Part shown: positions 1-8,030 of the stretch, one piece after another
Layout of the letters: the number at the start of each line of letters is the position of its first letter
Numbering within the stretch: position 1 is the first letter of the stretch
Assembly (NCBI GenBank): GCA_047610385.1
Contig: JBLGAC010000005.1
Span: forward strand, 1-64,000
DNA from: JBOCEF01 sp047610385
Lineage (GTDB): Bacteria; Pseudomonadota; Alphaproteobacteria; Rhodobacterales; Rhodobacteraceae
Reading direction: 5' to 3'
Length of the DNA stretch: 64,000 nt
Position numbers and translations under genes: made by a program
The notes under the pieces: model-generated
Database searches by the model: none
The model's input: only the letters and a program-made list of their open reading frames with translations
Told to the model about the DNA's origin: nothing

Positions 1-26
1 GGCAGGATGCGGGTTTCAAAGGTCAT
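1..26 (-). CDS. 5' end of a gene running off the left edge
   Basis: An ATG at 26-24 on the minus strand shares its A with the TGA stop of the AtuA-like gene (TGATG), the usual layout of translational coupling. Only MTFETRIL is visible before the window ends, too little to assign a family. Position downstream of an AtuA-like gene makes an acyl-CoA carboxylase subunit or another acyl-CoA enzyme plausible, but that is inference from context only. Confidence 0.5.
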
Positions 27-1801
27 CACGAGGGGCCTCCGTGCGCCGGGATCAGGTTGGCGGGGATCGGGATGGGATGCGCCAGCAGCCGCTGCGCCCA
101 GCTTTTGGCCTGCGCGTCCATGCGCAGAGACGCGATGCCGCCGCCGCCCAGCGCGTCCTCCAGCACGATGTTGATCGCATGGACGCCCGGCAGATCGTAG
201 ATGCGGATGGCGCCCAAGGCCTCAGGGAACACCGCGCGCAGCATGTGGGGGGTCAGCGCGGCGCGGATCCATGGCAGCGCGGCGGGATCATCGGCGATCA
301 CGCCGATATTGGCCGCATCGCCTTTGTCACCAGACCGGGCGCAGGCCAGCGCAGCCAAGGGTGCGTGGGCCGTCGCCGTGCCGGGCGCTGCTGGGCGTGG
401 CGGGCACGCAGGCGGCGGCGTTGGGGCGGGGCGCGGCGGGTCGGCATAGGCAATGGCGGCGCCGTCCAGCGTCACCCGCGCGGGGACCGCTGCGGCATCG
501 GCCAAAAAGCTGAACAGCCGCACCACAGGCGACGGCTTGGGCCGCCCACCAGCGGTGAATATCGACAGGCCGGGAGGGGTGGCAAGCGCGAGGCCTGTCA
601 CCTCACGCACAAACGCGCCCACGCCCTTGGGGGCATCATGACGGACAGCAAGCTTGAGGGTGATTTCCTCATACCCATCAGGGGCGCCGGGGGGGGCGCC
701 GCCGGTGATCTCCTCGCTCCATTCGGCAAAGGAACCTGCCGCGGCCTCAGCCCTGCGGCGGGCGGCGGCGGCGAAAGCGTGGGCCTTTTCGCGGGCCTCA
801 AGCCCGTTGAAGCCCAGCAGCTGCCCGCCCCGGAACCCGTCCGCCCAAGTGGCGCAGACCTTCAGGCGGCCCGAGGGCGCGCGCCCCCGCGCCCCGGTCA
901 CACGCACCCCTGCACCATCGGGCGCACCGTCCAGCGCCATGCGCACATCGGAAAAATCGCAGATCACATCGGGCAGCGCATAGGCCTGCGGATCGCCGAT
1001 TTCATACAGCATCTGCTCCGCCGCCGCCGCCACGATGCCGCCGCCCCCGGCCCCCGGCGCAACGCCGATGGCAAAGGCCCCGTCTGCATCGATCTCCGCA
1101 ATCGGATAGCCGATGGCGTCAGGATCGCCCACCAGCCGCCAGCGGGTGAAATTGCCGCCCGTCGCCTGCGGCCCACATTCGATCAGGTGCCCGGCCAGCG
1201 ATCCGCCCGCCAGCGCGTCCAGATCCTGCGCGCCCCAGCCATGGGCGTGGATGCACGCGCCAAGGGCCAACGCGCTGTCGACGCAGCGCCCGGTGATGAC
1301 CACCTGCGCGCCCGCCGACAGCGCCGCCGCAATGGGAAAGGCGCCAAGATAGGCGTTGATCGACGCGATGCGGTCCAAGGGGGGAAAGGGTGCGCCGCTG
1401 AACATCTCAGGCGCCCCAGCGAAATCAGCGGCGCGGGGGGACAGATCATCGCCGGTCACCACCGCAATGCGCAGGGGGATGTTCTGGCGGGCGGCCTCAG
1501 CGCGCAATGCCTTGGCGCAGGCGGCGGGGTTCATTCCGCCCGCGTTGGCGATGACCTTGACGCCGCGGCGCGCGATCTGCGCCAGATTGGGGGCCATGGC
1601 GGCGGTCACGAAATCTCCGGCCCAGCCCACATTGGCGTCCTTGGCCCGCGCACGCGCCATGATCGACAGCGTGATTTCCGACAGGTAATCATAGATCAGG
1701 ACGTCAAGATCAGGGTCGCCCAAAAGCTGCGCGGTGGCCGAGGCGCTTTCGCCCCAGAACCCCGCCGCGCCGCCGATGCGGATGCTGCGCGCCATGATCA
1801 A
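26..1801 (-). CDS. AtuA-like protein (DUF1446 family), acyclic terpene/acyl-CoA catabolism
   Basis: The 591-residue product matches the full-length AtuA/DUF1446 architecture: a large N-terminal domain (about residues 5-440, opening RIGGAAGFWGES and containing NAGGMNP) followed by the small C-terminal AtuA-like domain (about 475-580, with ARSGDKGDAANIG). The family was named from the acyclic terpene utilisation cluster of Pseudomonas and is usually found beside biotin-dependent acyl-CoA carboxylases; its exact reaction is not settled. The gene is transcribed away from a TetR-family regulator, with an operator-like palindrome between them, and its stop codon overlaps the start of the next gene at the window edge, so it is probably the first gene of a regulated catabolic operon. 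A second ATG two codons in (MARSIR) is an equally possible start. Confidence 0.85.
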   Translation of the reverse strand: MIMARSIRIGGAAGFWGESASATAQLLGDPDLDVLIYDYLSEITLSIMARARAKDANVGWAGDFVTAAMAPNLAQIARRGVKVIANAGGMNPAACAKALRAEAARQNIPLRIAVVTGDDLSPRAADFAGAPEMFSGAPFPPLDRIASINAYLGAFPIAAALSAGAQVVITGRCVDSALALGACIHAHGWGAQDLDALAGGSLAGHLIECGPQATGGNFTRWRLVGDPDAIGYPIAEIDADGAFAIGVAPGAGGGGIVAAAAEQMLYEIGDPQAYALPDVICDFSDVRMALDGAPDGAGVRVTGARGRAPSGRLKVCATWADGFRGGQLLGFNGLEAREKAHAFAAAARRRAEAAAGSFAEWSEEITGGAPPGAPDGYEEITLKLAVRHDAPKGVGAFVREVTGLALATPPGLSIFTAGGRPKPSPVVRLFSFLADAAAVPARVTLDGAAIAYADPPRPAPTPPPACPPRPAAPGTATAHAPLAALACARSGDKGDAANIGVIADDPAALPWIRAALTPHMLRAVFPEALGAIRIYDLPGVHAINIVLEDALGGGGIASLRMDAQAKSWAQRLLAHPIPIPANLIPAHGGPS

Positions 1802-1827
1802 CCCTCCTTGTCGTCAGACTTGAAACA

Positions 1828-1843
1828 GACCGAACGTTCTGAT
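1828..1843. promoter_or_regulatory. TetR-type operator palindrome in divergent promoter region
   Basis: Imperfect palindrome ACCGAACGTTCTGA centred at 1835/1836 with an uninterrupted GAACGTTC core, in the 102-bp gap between the AtuA-like gene (minus) and the TetR-family gene (plus). Sites of this shape (CCGAACGNTCGG-like) are common TetR-family targets. Autoregulation plus control of the divergent operon is the simplest reading; binding is inferred. Confidence 0.55.
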
Positions 1844-1903
1844 TTTTTAGACCGCAAGATGCCCCCGATCAAGCACCGTTTTATTTTCCGCCCAAGAGGC
1901 CCG

Positions 1904-2479
1904 ATGACCGCCACCCGATCCAAGGCAGAGGCCGCGCGCACCCGCATCATCAACGCCATGGTCCGGCGGCTGGACGCGGCGGGCTATGCTGGTGCCAGCA
2001 TCGGCCAGGTGCAGCTTGATGCTGGCGTGTCGCGCGGCGCGCTGACCCACCATTTCCCCAGCAAGCAGGCGCTGACCGCCGCCACCGCCCGCAGCCTGCT
2101 GGACGCAGCCCTGCGCACGGTTGAGGGCCGGGCCAAAGCCACCCCCACCGCCGCCCTGCTGGCCCATTCATGGCGCCGCGTGATGAACACGCCTGAGGGG
2201 CGCGCCTTGCTGGAAATCCTGATGGCCTGCCGCACGGACCCGGCGCTGCACGCGGCGCTGAAGCCTGATCTGCGCGATTGGGACGCCCGCATCGGCGCCG
2301 CGGTTGAGGCGCGCTATGTCGGCGACGGCGATGGCGACGCCGCGCTGCTGTGGTCGATCTGCCGGTCGTTCCTGCGCGGGCTGATGCTGCATGAACGCTA
2401 TGCTGAGGGGCCAGAGGACCTCAGCCGCATGATCACCCGTTTCGCCGCGATCATGGAGGCGCACCTGCGCCCCCGATGA
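1904..2479 (+). CDS. TetR/AcrR family transcriptional regulator
   Basis: The 191-residue protein has a TetR-type N-terminal helix-turn-helix at about residues 9-55 (ASIGQVQLDAGVSRGALTHH is the recognition region, followed by FPSK) and a mostly helical ligand-binding half. The start at 1904 (MTATRSKAEAARTRII) is chosen because the reading frame is open far upstream without protein-like sequence, and AAGAGG lies 7-8 bases before this ATG. It is divergent from the AtuA-like gene with an operator-like palindrome in between, so it probably represses that operon and itself, with an acyl-CoA or terpenoid intermediate as likely ligand (inference). A perfect AT-rich hairpin lies 30 bases after its stop codon. 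Confidence 0.85.
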   Translation: MTATRSKAEAARTRIINAMVRRLDAAGYAGASIGQVQLDAGVSRGALTHHFPSKQALTAATARSLLDAALRTVEGRAKATPTAALLAHSWRRVMNTPEGRALLEILMACRTDPALHAALKPDLRDWDARIGAAVEARYVGDGDGDAALLWSICRSFLRGLMLHERYAEGPEDLSRMITRFAAIMEAHLRPR

Positions 2480-2508
2480 CCACGCAGCGCCCGGCCGGGG
2501 CGGAGAGC

Positions 2509-2530
2509 CAGAATTTTAGCTAAAATTCTG
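2509..2530. repeat. AT-rich perfect 22-bp palindrome after tetR
   Basis: CAGAATTTTAG is followed directly by its exact reverse complement. It lies in the 65-bp gap between convergent genes, 30 bases after the regulator's stop, in otherwise very GC-rich DNA, and has no T-run after it. It resembles the AT-rich hairpins at 34541, 38594 and 38641 in size and placement, and may mark transcript 3' ends. Confidence 0.6.
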
Positions 2531-2544
2531 CGCCCAGCCCACGC

Positions 2545-3429
2545 TCAGCGCTGCATAAAGGGTGGCTCGAGGTTCCAATCGAGGCCATCAGGCATGTCCT
2601 TGGACGGTTTGCCTTCGAAGACCGGCGGGCGCTTTTCGCGAAACGACGCGACGCCTTCCTTGCCGTCCTTCATCGACAGGCCCAGCATCGCGCGGCTGTC
2701 GGCGCGGTGCGCCTCGATCGGGTGGCTTGCCCCGGCCATGCGCCACAGCAGGTTGCGATTCACCGCCACCGACACCGGCGAGGTGCCTTTGATGTAGCGC
2801 AGCGCGCGGGCTTTGGCGGCGATCATCAACTGGTCAGGCGCCACCACCTCAGACGCGAACCCGGCCTTCAGGGCGGCTTCCGCGCTCTGGATCTCGCCGC
2901 TCATGGTCCAGTCGAGCGCGTTGGTCATGCCGATCAGGCGCGGCAGGAACCAGGAGGAACAGGCCTCCATGCACACGCCAATGCGTGAGAACACGAACCC
3001 GACGCGGCCCTTGGTAGACATGACACGCGCGTCCATCGGCAGGGTCATGGTGGCACCGATGCCGACGCCGACGCCGTTCATGGCCGCGATCACCGGTTTT
3101 TTCATCCGATACAGGCGCAAGGTGACGGTGCCGCCGAGGTCGCGGATCTTTTCCGCCTCTGGCCCCCACGGGTCGATGCTTTCATCCAGCCCGAAGACGT
3201 TGTCGCCCTGCACCTCGTCGCCCTCAAGGTCCATGCCTGCGCAGAACCCGCGCCCCGCGCCGGTCACGATCACCGCGCGCACGGCGTCGTCGGCATCGGC
3301 GGCATCAAAGGCGGCCAGCAGTTCTTGGGTCATCTTGACGGTGAAGGCGTTCAGGCGGTCCGGGCGGTTCAGGGTCAGCACGCCGATGCCGTCGGCGTCC
3401 ACCTCCCACAGCAGGGTTTCATAGGTCAT
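2545..3429 (-). CDS. crotonase / enoyl-CoA hydratase-isomerase family protein
   Basis: The 294-residue protein has the crotonase fold signature: an N-terminal strand with LTLNRPDRLNAF, the oxyanion-hole segment GRGFCAGMDL (about 59-68), a second oxyanion stretch PVIAAMNGVGVGIGATMTLP and the downstream LPRLIG. By hand alignment to mitochondrial enoyl-CoA hydratase, the two catalytic glutamates (in GGGCE and QPE of that enzyme) correspond to non-acidic residues here, so a simple hydratase reaction is doubtful; isomerase, thioesterase or hydrolase variants exist in this superfamily. The start at 3429 has GAGGAG upstream. A 19-bp operator-like palindrome shared with etfBA and the branched-chain-type transporter lies 29-47 bases upstream of the start. 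Confidence 0.88.
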   Translation of the reverse strand: MTYETLLWEVDADGIGVLTLNRPDRLNAFTVKMTQELLAAFDAADADDAVRAVIVTGAGRGFCAGMDLEGDEVQGDNVFGLDESIDPWGPEAEKIRDLGGTVTLRLYRMKKPVIAAMNGVGVGIGATMTLPMDARVMSTKGRVGFVFSRIGVCMEACSSWFLPRLIGMTNALDWTMSGEIQSAEAALKAGFASEVVAPDQLMIAAKARALRYIKGTSPVSVAVNRNLLWRMAGASHPIEAHRADSRAMLGLSMKDGKEGVASFREKRPPVFEGKPSKDMPDGLDWNLEPPFMQR

Positions 3430-3457
3430 GCGGGCTCTCCTCGAATTGTGCAGCGCT

Positions 3458-3476
3458 TATGAAACGCTGTTCCGCA
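3458..3476. promoter_or_regulatory. operator-like 19-mer, copy A (upstream of crotonase)
   Basis: TATGAAACGCTGTTCCGCA on the plus strand: 8-bp half-sites separated by GCT. The right half GTTCCGCA is identical in the copies at 7224 and 46423; the left half matches its complement at 5 of 8 positions. It lies between the crotonase start and the end of the upstream gene, where a repressor would block transcription. Confidence 0.5.
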
Positions 3477-3500
3477 GATGGCCGCAAGACCCGGCGCGCA

Positions 3501-4985
3501 TCAGTCGATGCAACCGGGCAACGGGCCTTCGGGCGGGGTGACGCGAAAGGCGACGTAGCGGGGCATCTCCTCGCCAGAGATCTGCTGGGCCGTCCAGCCA
3601 CGTTCCCTCAGCCCAACGGCGAACCGCTTCCAGCGGTTCCAGTCGCGCAGCACCAGCATGGCGCAGGCTTCGGCACCGCGCAGGATCTCGTCCAGCGCCT
3701 CAGGCAAAGCGGCGATGCCCTGCACACCGGTCAGGCGTCGGTGCACCGCGATGCTGCCGGGGGTCTTCAGCCCGACAAAGTCCACCAGCCGCTGGTCCGT
3801 GCCCCAGGACACGAAGCCAACGTCATGGACCAAAAGCGTTCGCGCCGGATCCAGATTGGCCCGCACCCAGGTGCCCTGGGCATACTGCGCGGTGCGCGCG
3901 TCCGCGGTCGTTCGCATGTCCGCCGGCACACGGCTGGCAAGGGACCACAGGTTCAGCGCCAGCGAGACCGCGATCGCACCCTTCGCCAACAGCGCCCGCC
4001 GCCCGTCACCCGCGGCCACCACCGCCAGCGCGAACACCATGGGCGGCATCACAAACCACATGAACCGCGAGGCGTTCTGAAACGGGATGCGTCCGTAGAA
4101 TACCGCCGCCACCACCGCCAGCAGCACCGCCGCGCCATAGACCCGGCGCGGCGCGTCCCCACGCACCAGCAGCGCCCCGACCCAGAGCAGCCCCATCGTC
4201 GGCAGAAACCGGCCCAGGTCGCGCAAAAACACTGCGATGCGCGGGGCGAAATCCAACGCGGCGATGCCGAAGAACAGGCGTTTTGCCTCTCCGGTCCGCG
4301 GCAGGGGGCTGCCTGACAGCGTCCATTGCACCGCCAGCAGCGCCAGCGCAGGTCCGATACACAGTGCCGCGGCCAGCAGCATGTCGCGGCGGCGGCTGCG
4401 CAGGTTTTTCGCCGCGCCCAGCATCAGGATCAGCGAGAACAGCCCCAGCTCTGGCCGAATGAAGGGCAGGATCCCGCACAAAAACGCCCCGATGCGCGAC
4501 ACCGGATCGCGCGCAAAGCACACGCAGATCCACAAAAGCGCCGCCATGGCCCAGCTTGTCTCCAAGCCGTTGATCAGCACGATGGGGGCGCGGCCCATGC
4601 TCAGCGCCGCGATGGTCAGCGCCGCGCTCCACCCCGGGGACAGACCGACCGTGCGGCCCAGCGTCAGCGCGCCCGATGCGGCCACCGCGACCCCCAGCCA
4701 GCACAGAACCCAAAGGCCGGTTTCAGGGCCCAAAAGCGCGGCAAAGGGCGCGGTCAGCAGCGTGTGTAGCAGGCTGGTGGCGCCGGTCAACGGCAGCTCA
4801 GCCGGGAAATTCGGCGCGCCTTCGACCAGCGCGCGCACGTTGAACAGCACGATATACGCATCGTCCAGCGGGAAGGCCGGGCCGCCCAGCCGCCACCAAT
4901 GCAGCGCCGCCAGTCCGGTGATGACCACAAGCATGGCGGCAAAGGTCACGCGCCACAGCGCGCGGCAGGGGGCTTGGAGTGTCAT
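3501..4985 (-). CDS. polytopic membrane protein, GT-C glycosyltransferase-like
   Basis: The protein is about 494 residues from MTLQAPCRALWRV, with roughly ten hydrophobic segments. The first is followed by a loop with PLDDAYIVLFNVRALVEG. An acidic pair in the first extracytoplasmic loop is the hallmark of GT-C type polyprenyl-phosphate sugar transferases and related DUF families; the soluble C-terminal third (LLVHDVGFVSWGT onward) also fits that layout. I do not recognise a specific family. The frame is open to an earlier ATG at 5069 that would add 28 basic residues; neither start has a good ribosome binding site. The gene stands alone, and the crotonase promoter lies just beyond its stop. 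Confidence 0.65.
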   Translation of the reverse strand: MTLQAPCRALWRVTFAAMLVVITGLAALHWWRLGGPAFPLDDAYIVLFNVRALVEGAPNFPAELPLTGATSLLHTLLTAPFAALLGPETGLWVLCWLGVAVAASGALTLGRTVGLSPGWSAALTIAALSMGRAPIVLINGLETSWAMAALLWICVCFARDPVSRIGAFLCGILPFIRPELGLFSLILMLGAAKNLRSRRRDMLLAAALCIGPALALLAVQWTLSGSPLPRTGEAKRLFFGIAALDFAPRIAVFLRDLGRFLPTMGLLWVGALLVRGDAPRRVYGAAVLLAVVAAVFYGRIPFQNASRFMWFVMPPMVFALAVVAAGDGRRALLAKGAIAVSLALNLWSLASRVPADMRTTADARTAQYAQGTWVRANLDPARTLLVHDVGFVSWGTDQRLVDFVGLKTPGSIAVHRRLTGVQGIAALPEALDEILRGAEACAMLVLRDWNRWKRFAVGLRERGWTAQQISGEEMPRYVAFRVTPPEGPLPGCID

Positions 4986-5069
4986 GGAAAAGCGGCTCAA
5001 TCTGAATGCGAGGCGGTGGAGCCCGCAAAACTTAACCGGCACCGGCAAGCGGGCCAAACGAAAAGGCAT

Positions 5070-5374
5070 GGCCAGATGCAGGGATCACAGCGGGCACCCG
5101 CGGCGAAGATGACAGGCCTTGATGCCGCCTGTCAGGCTTGAACTTCCAGACAATTCATGATGGAATTTCGCCACAACCTGCGTGACGCAGATCTATTGGA
5201 AATTATTTCCCATATCCTCACTGTTATTACTGAAATAAAAAGTTCACAAAATCGCTGGACTTGAACCCATCTATCAACTCTCGCAGCACCATATTCTGGA
5301 GATAACCGCTGCGCTCAGTGCACATATGCTTCACAATACGCCTGAATTTCCGAGATTACATCTCGGCGCAAAGA
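5070..5374. other. AT-rich intergenic stretch without a recognisable gene
   Basis: About 300 bases clearly lower in GC than both flanks (especially 5140-5370), with no coding-like reading frame on either strand. It contains a small hairpin at 5350-5366 (CCGAGAT, 3-base loop, ATCTCGG). It could hold the promoter of the membrane protein gene or an unrecognised small RNA; nothing in it is decisive. Confidence 0.4.
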
Positions 5375-5408
5375 AAAACCCCCGCCTGGGCGACCGGGCG
5401 GGGGTTTT
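5375..5408 (-). terminator. rho-independent terminator of etfBA
   Basis: AAAACCCCCGCC at 5375-5386 pairs with GGCGGGGGTTTT at 5397-5408 across a 10-base loop. On the minus strand the GC stem is followed by TTTTT, directly downstream of etfA. Confidence 0.85.
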
Positions 5409-5430
5409 GCGTCACAGCGTCATGCGCCGA

Positions 5431-6360
5431 TCAGCCAAGTTCTTTTTCCAGCGCGGGGATGGCTTCGAACAGGTCCGCGACCAGGCCGTAATCGGCAACC
5501 TGGAAGATCGGTGCCTCTTCGTCCTTGTTGATGGCCACGATGACTTTGCTGTCCTTCATGCCCGCCAGATGCTGGATCGCGCCGGAAATTCCGACCGCGA
5601 TGTACAACTCAGGCGCCACGACCTTGCCAGTCTGGCCAACCTGCCAATCGTTCGGGGCATAGCCCGAATCAACTGCCGCACGCGACGCGCCGATGGCGGC
5701 GCCCAGCTTGTCAGCGACCTTTTCGATGATCGCGAAGTTTTCGGCCGACCCCATGCCGCGCCCGCCTGAGATCACGATCTTGGCCGAGGTCAATTCGGGA
5801 CGATCCGAAGTCGCAACCTTGTCTTCGACCCATTCCGACACGCCGGGGTTGGCGGTGGCGGCAATGGTCTCAACCGATGCGGTGCCGGTCGTCGCTGCTG
5901 CGGCGAAGGTCGCCGTGCGGATGGTCATGACCTTCTTCGCATCGGCGGTCTTCACGACCTGCAGCGCGTTGCCCGCATAGACCGGGCGCACGAATTCGTC
6001 GGCGCCGTTCACCGTGATCACGTCTGAGATGACCATGACGTCCAGCAGCGCGGCCACACGGGGGGCCACGTTCTTGCCCTGCACGGTGGCGGGGAAAACG
6101 ATGTGTTCAAAATCCCCGGCCAGCGACACAATCAGGTCCCCGATCGGTTCGGCCAGACCATGGCCATAGGCGGCGTCGTCGGCGCACAGCACCTTGGACA
6201 CGCCCGCAATGGTCGCGGCCTCAGCCGCCGCGGCGGCGCAATCGGCACCGGCCACCAGGATGGTCACATCGCCCAACGAACCGGCCGCAGTCACGGCCTT
6301 GGCAGTGGCGTCGAGCGCAAGCGCGCGCCCGGTCACTTCGGCAATCAGCAGAACGGCCAT
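5431..6360 (-). CDS. etfA: electron transfer flavoprotein subunit alpha
   Basis: The 309-residue protein carries the family's N-terminal nucleotide-like domain ([14 protein letters not shown]) and the C-terminal FAD-binding domain with [11 protein letters not shown] (about 199-209), [20 protein letters not shown] and the terminal [17 protein letters not shown] block. With EtfB it carries electrons from acyl-CoA and other flavin dehydrogenases to ETF-quinone oxidoreductase. Its ATG overlaps the etfB stop (TGATG), so the two are translated together, and a strong terminator follows. The operator-like 19-mer upstream of etfB suggests co-regulation with the crotonase at 2545. Confidence 0.97.
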   Translation of the reverse strand: MAVLLIAEVTGRALALDATAKAVTAAGSLGDVTILVAGADCAAAAAEAATIAGVSKVLCADDAAYGHGLAEPIGDLIVSLAGDFEHIVFPATVQGKNVAPRVAALLDVMVISDVITVNGADEFVRPVYAGNALQVVKTADAKKVMTIRTATFAAAATTGTASVETIAATANPGVSEWVEDKVATSDRPELTSAKIVISGGRGMGSAENFAIIEKVADKLGAAIGASRAAVDSGYAPNDWQVGQTGKVVAPELYIAVGISGAIQHLAGMKDSKVIVAINKDEEAPIFQVADYGLVADLFEAIPALEKELG

Positions 6361-7121
6361 CAGAGCACCCCCGCTTCGTTTTTCAGTTTGGAAACCAGCT
6401 CAGCCACATCAGCGACCTTGACGCCTGCGGACCGGGCTTTCGGCTCGCTCGTCGACACGATGGTCAGGCGCGCGGACGCGTCCACGCCATAATCGGCGGG
6501 GGTTTTGATATCCAGCGGCTTGCGCTTGGCCTTCATGATGTTCGGCAGCGACGCATACCGCGGCTCATTCAACCGCAGATCGGCTGAAATGATCGCCGGC
6601 AGCTTGACCTTGATGGTCTGCAGCCCGCCATCGACTTCGCGCGTGACGGTGGCAAAGCCGTCGGCAACCACGACTTCGGACGCAAAGGCGGCCTGGCCCC
6701 AGCCCAGCAGGGCCGACAGCATCTGGCCGGTCGCGTTCATGTCGTTGTCGATGGCCTGCTTGCCGCACAGAACGATCTGGGGCTGTTCCTCGTCCACCAC
6801 GGCTTTCAGCAGCTTGGCGACGGCCAGCGGCTCAATATCCGTGTGCACGTCGTCGGCCGCTTCGATCAGAATCGCGCGGTCGGCACCCATGGCAAGCGCG
6901 GTGCGCAGGGTTTCCTGCGCCTGCTTCACGCCGATGGAGACGACGATGACTTCGGTCGCCACGCCTTTTTCCCGCAGACGGATCGCCTCTTCGACGGCGA
7001 TTTCGTCAAAGGGGTTCATCGACATCTTGACGTTGGCGAGATCGACACCGGAACCGTCCGCTTTCACACGAACTTTCACGTTATAATCGATCACGCGTTT
7101 GACAGGCACCAGAACCTTCAT
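6360..7121 (-). CDS. etfB: electron transfer flavoprotein subunit beta
   Basis: The 253-residue product begins [20 protein letters not shown], the typical EtfB start, and contains the AMP-site region [16 protein letters not shown] and the ETF-beta signature around [20 protein letters not shown]. The start at 7121 is preferred over an in-frame codon 13 codons upstream because AAGAGGAG lies 7-10 bases before it and homology begins there. It is the first gene of the etfBA pair; the 200-bp upstream gap contains the palindrome at 7224-7242. Confidence 0.97.
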   Translation of the reverse strand: MKVLVPVKRVIDYNVKVRVKADGSGVDLANVKMSMNPFDEIAVEEAIRLREKGVATEVIVVSIGVKQAQETLRTALAMGADRAILIEAADDVHTDIEPLAVAKLLKAVVDEEQPQIVLCGKQAIDNDMNATGQMLSALLGWGQAAFASEVVVADGFATVTREVDGGLQTIKVKLPAIISADLRLNEPRYASLPNIMKAKRKPLDIKTPADYGVDASARLTIVSTSEPKARSAGVKVADVAELVSKLKNEAGVL

Positions 7122-7223
7122 GCGCGTTTCTCCTCTTAGAATTCCTTCCCGGTCGGCCATGAGGCCGAGGCTCCGGAAATCCCATACCGCGCCCTCGCCG
7201 CGATGACGAGGGGGATTCTTATA

Positions 7224-7242
7224 TGCGGAATACCGTTCCGCA
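7224..7242. promoter_or_regulatory. operator-like 19-mer, copy B (upstream of etfBA)
   Basis: TGCGGAATACCGTTCCGCA: 8-bp arms TGCGGAAT and GTTCCGCA with 3-bp spacer ACC, 7 of 8 positions symmetrical. It lies 103-121 bases upstream of etfB. On the minus strand it is followed by TATAAG, so it may overlap the promoter. This is the most symmetrical of the three copies. Confidence 0.6.
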
Positions 7243-7324
7243 AACTACGCGGCAGTCTCATGGCGATGAAATAGACTTGACGTTAACGTAAGTAAAGCGG
7301 CGGAGCGACGCGGGCACCCCCGGG

Positions 7325-8029
7325 TCATTGCCGGCTGGCGATCTCCTGCAGGCTCCATTCCACCGCGTCGCGGATGCAGCGGCCCAGCGCCAAATCAAAG
7401 GCTGAGGCGACGTCCAGCATGTCCTGCGACGCGGCTTCGACCCGTGCATCGAAGGTTTCAGAGCTGACGATCAGGCCCTGCGGCTCCTTCACCACCTTCA
7501 TGTTGAACCGCACATTGATCGACAGGCGCACATCATTGGGGGCCACTGGCTGCGCGGCGCCGGGTGCCGTGACCGCGGTGGTTTCAGCCTGGAATTCGCG
7601 CAGATCGGTCAGCACCGTGAAATCCCCGTTCAGCCCCGAGGCCCGCCGCCCAACCGAAAGCACCTGGCCGGTGTTTTCATAGCTTTCCATCAGCAGAACC
7701 TGAACCATCAGCGGCACACGATCGACCCAGCGCACGCCGGGGAAATATTCCACCTTCAGCGGGTGTGGGCGCACCGCAATCCGGTCGGTGTTGACCGCCG
7801 CCGCCGCGGTGGGTTCATCCACCACGATCTGCGCGCGGATCCGCGGCAGGTCACCCGCAAACGTGCTTTTGGGCGACAGCGCATAAAGCTGCGGCGGCGT
7901 CACCACGGCCCCGAACCCCTGCAACGACGTGCACCCAGCGGCCAGCGCCGCCACACCGCCAAGCATTGCGGTGCGCCGCGCCATGGAAACGGGCATGAAA
8001 TGGGTCCGGGTCACGCGCATGATCTGCAT
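7325..8029 (-). CDS. ABC-type transport auxiliary lipoprotein (PqiC/MCE-associated)
   Basis: The 234-residue product has a signal peptide ending in the lipobox LAAGC (cysteine about 33), then the auxiliary-component pattern LYALSPKSTF, IVVDEPTAAAAVNTDRIAVR and EYFPGVRWVDRVPLMVQ. Family members are outer-membrane or periplasmic lipoproteins working with MCE transporters. The gene follows the MlaD gene by one base, so it is the last gene of the four-gene lipid transport operon. An internal ATG (MARRTAMLGG) may be the real start, since the first codons precede the signal sequence. Confidence 0.85.
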   Translation of the reverse strand: MQIMRVTRTHFMPVSMARRTAMLGGVAALAAGCTSLQGFGAVVTPPQLYALSPKSTFAGDLPRIRAQIVVDEPTAAAAVNTDRIAVRPHPLKVEYFPGVRWVDRVPLMVQVLLMESYENTGQVLSVGRRASGLNGDFTVLTDLREFQAETTAVTAPGAAQPVAPNDVRLSINVRFNMKVVKEPQGLIVSSETFDARVEAASQDMLDVASAFDLALGRCIRDAVEWSLQEIASRQ

Positions 8030-8030
8030 C

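Noticed and set aside
41..1903. Very long plus-strand open frame opposite the AtuA-like gene, continuous with the TetR frame
   Set aside because: Composition is Arg/Gly/Gln-rich shadow of the antisense gene; TetR homology and ribosome binding site begin only at 1904.
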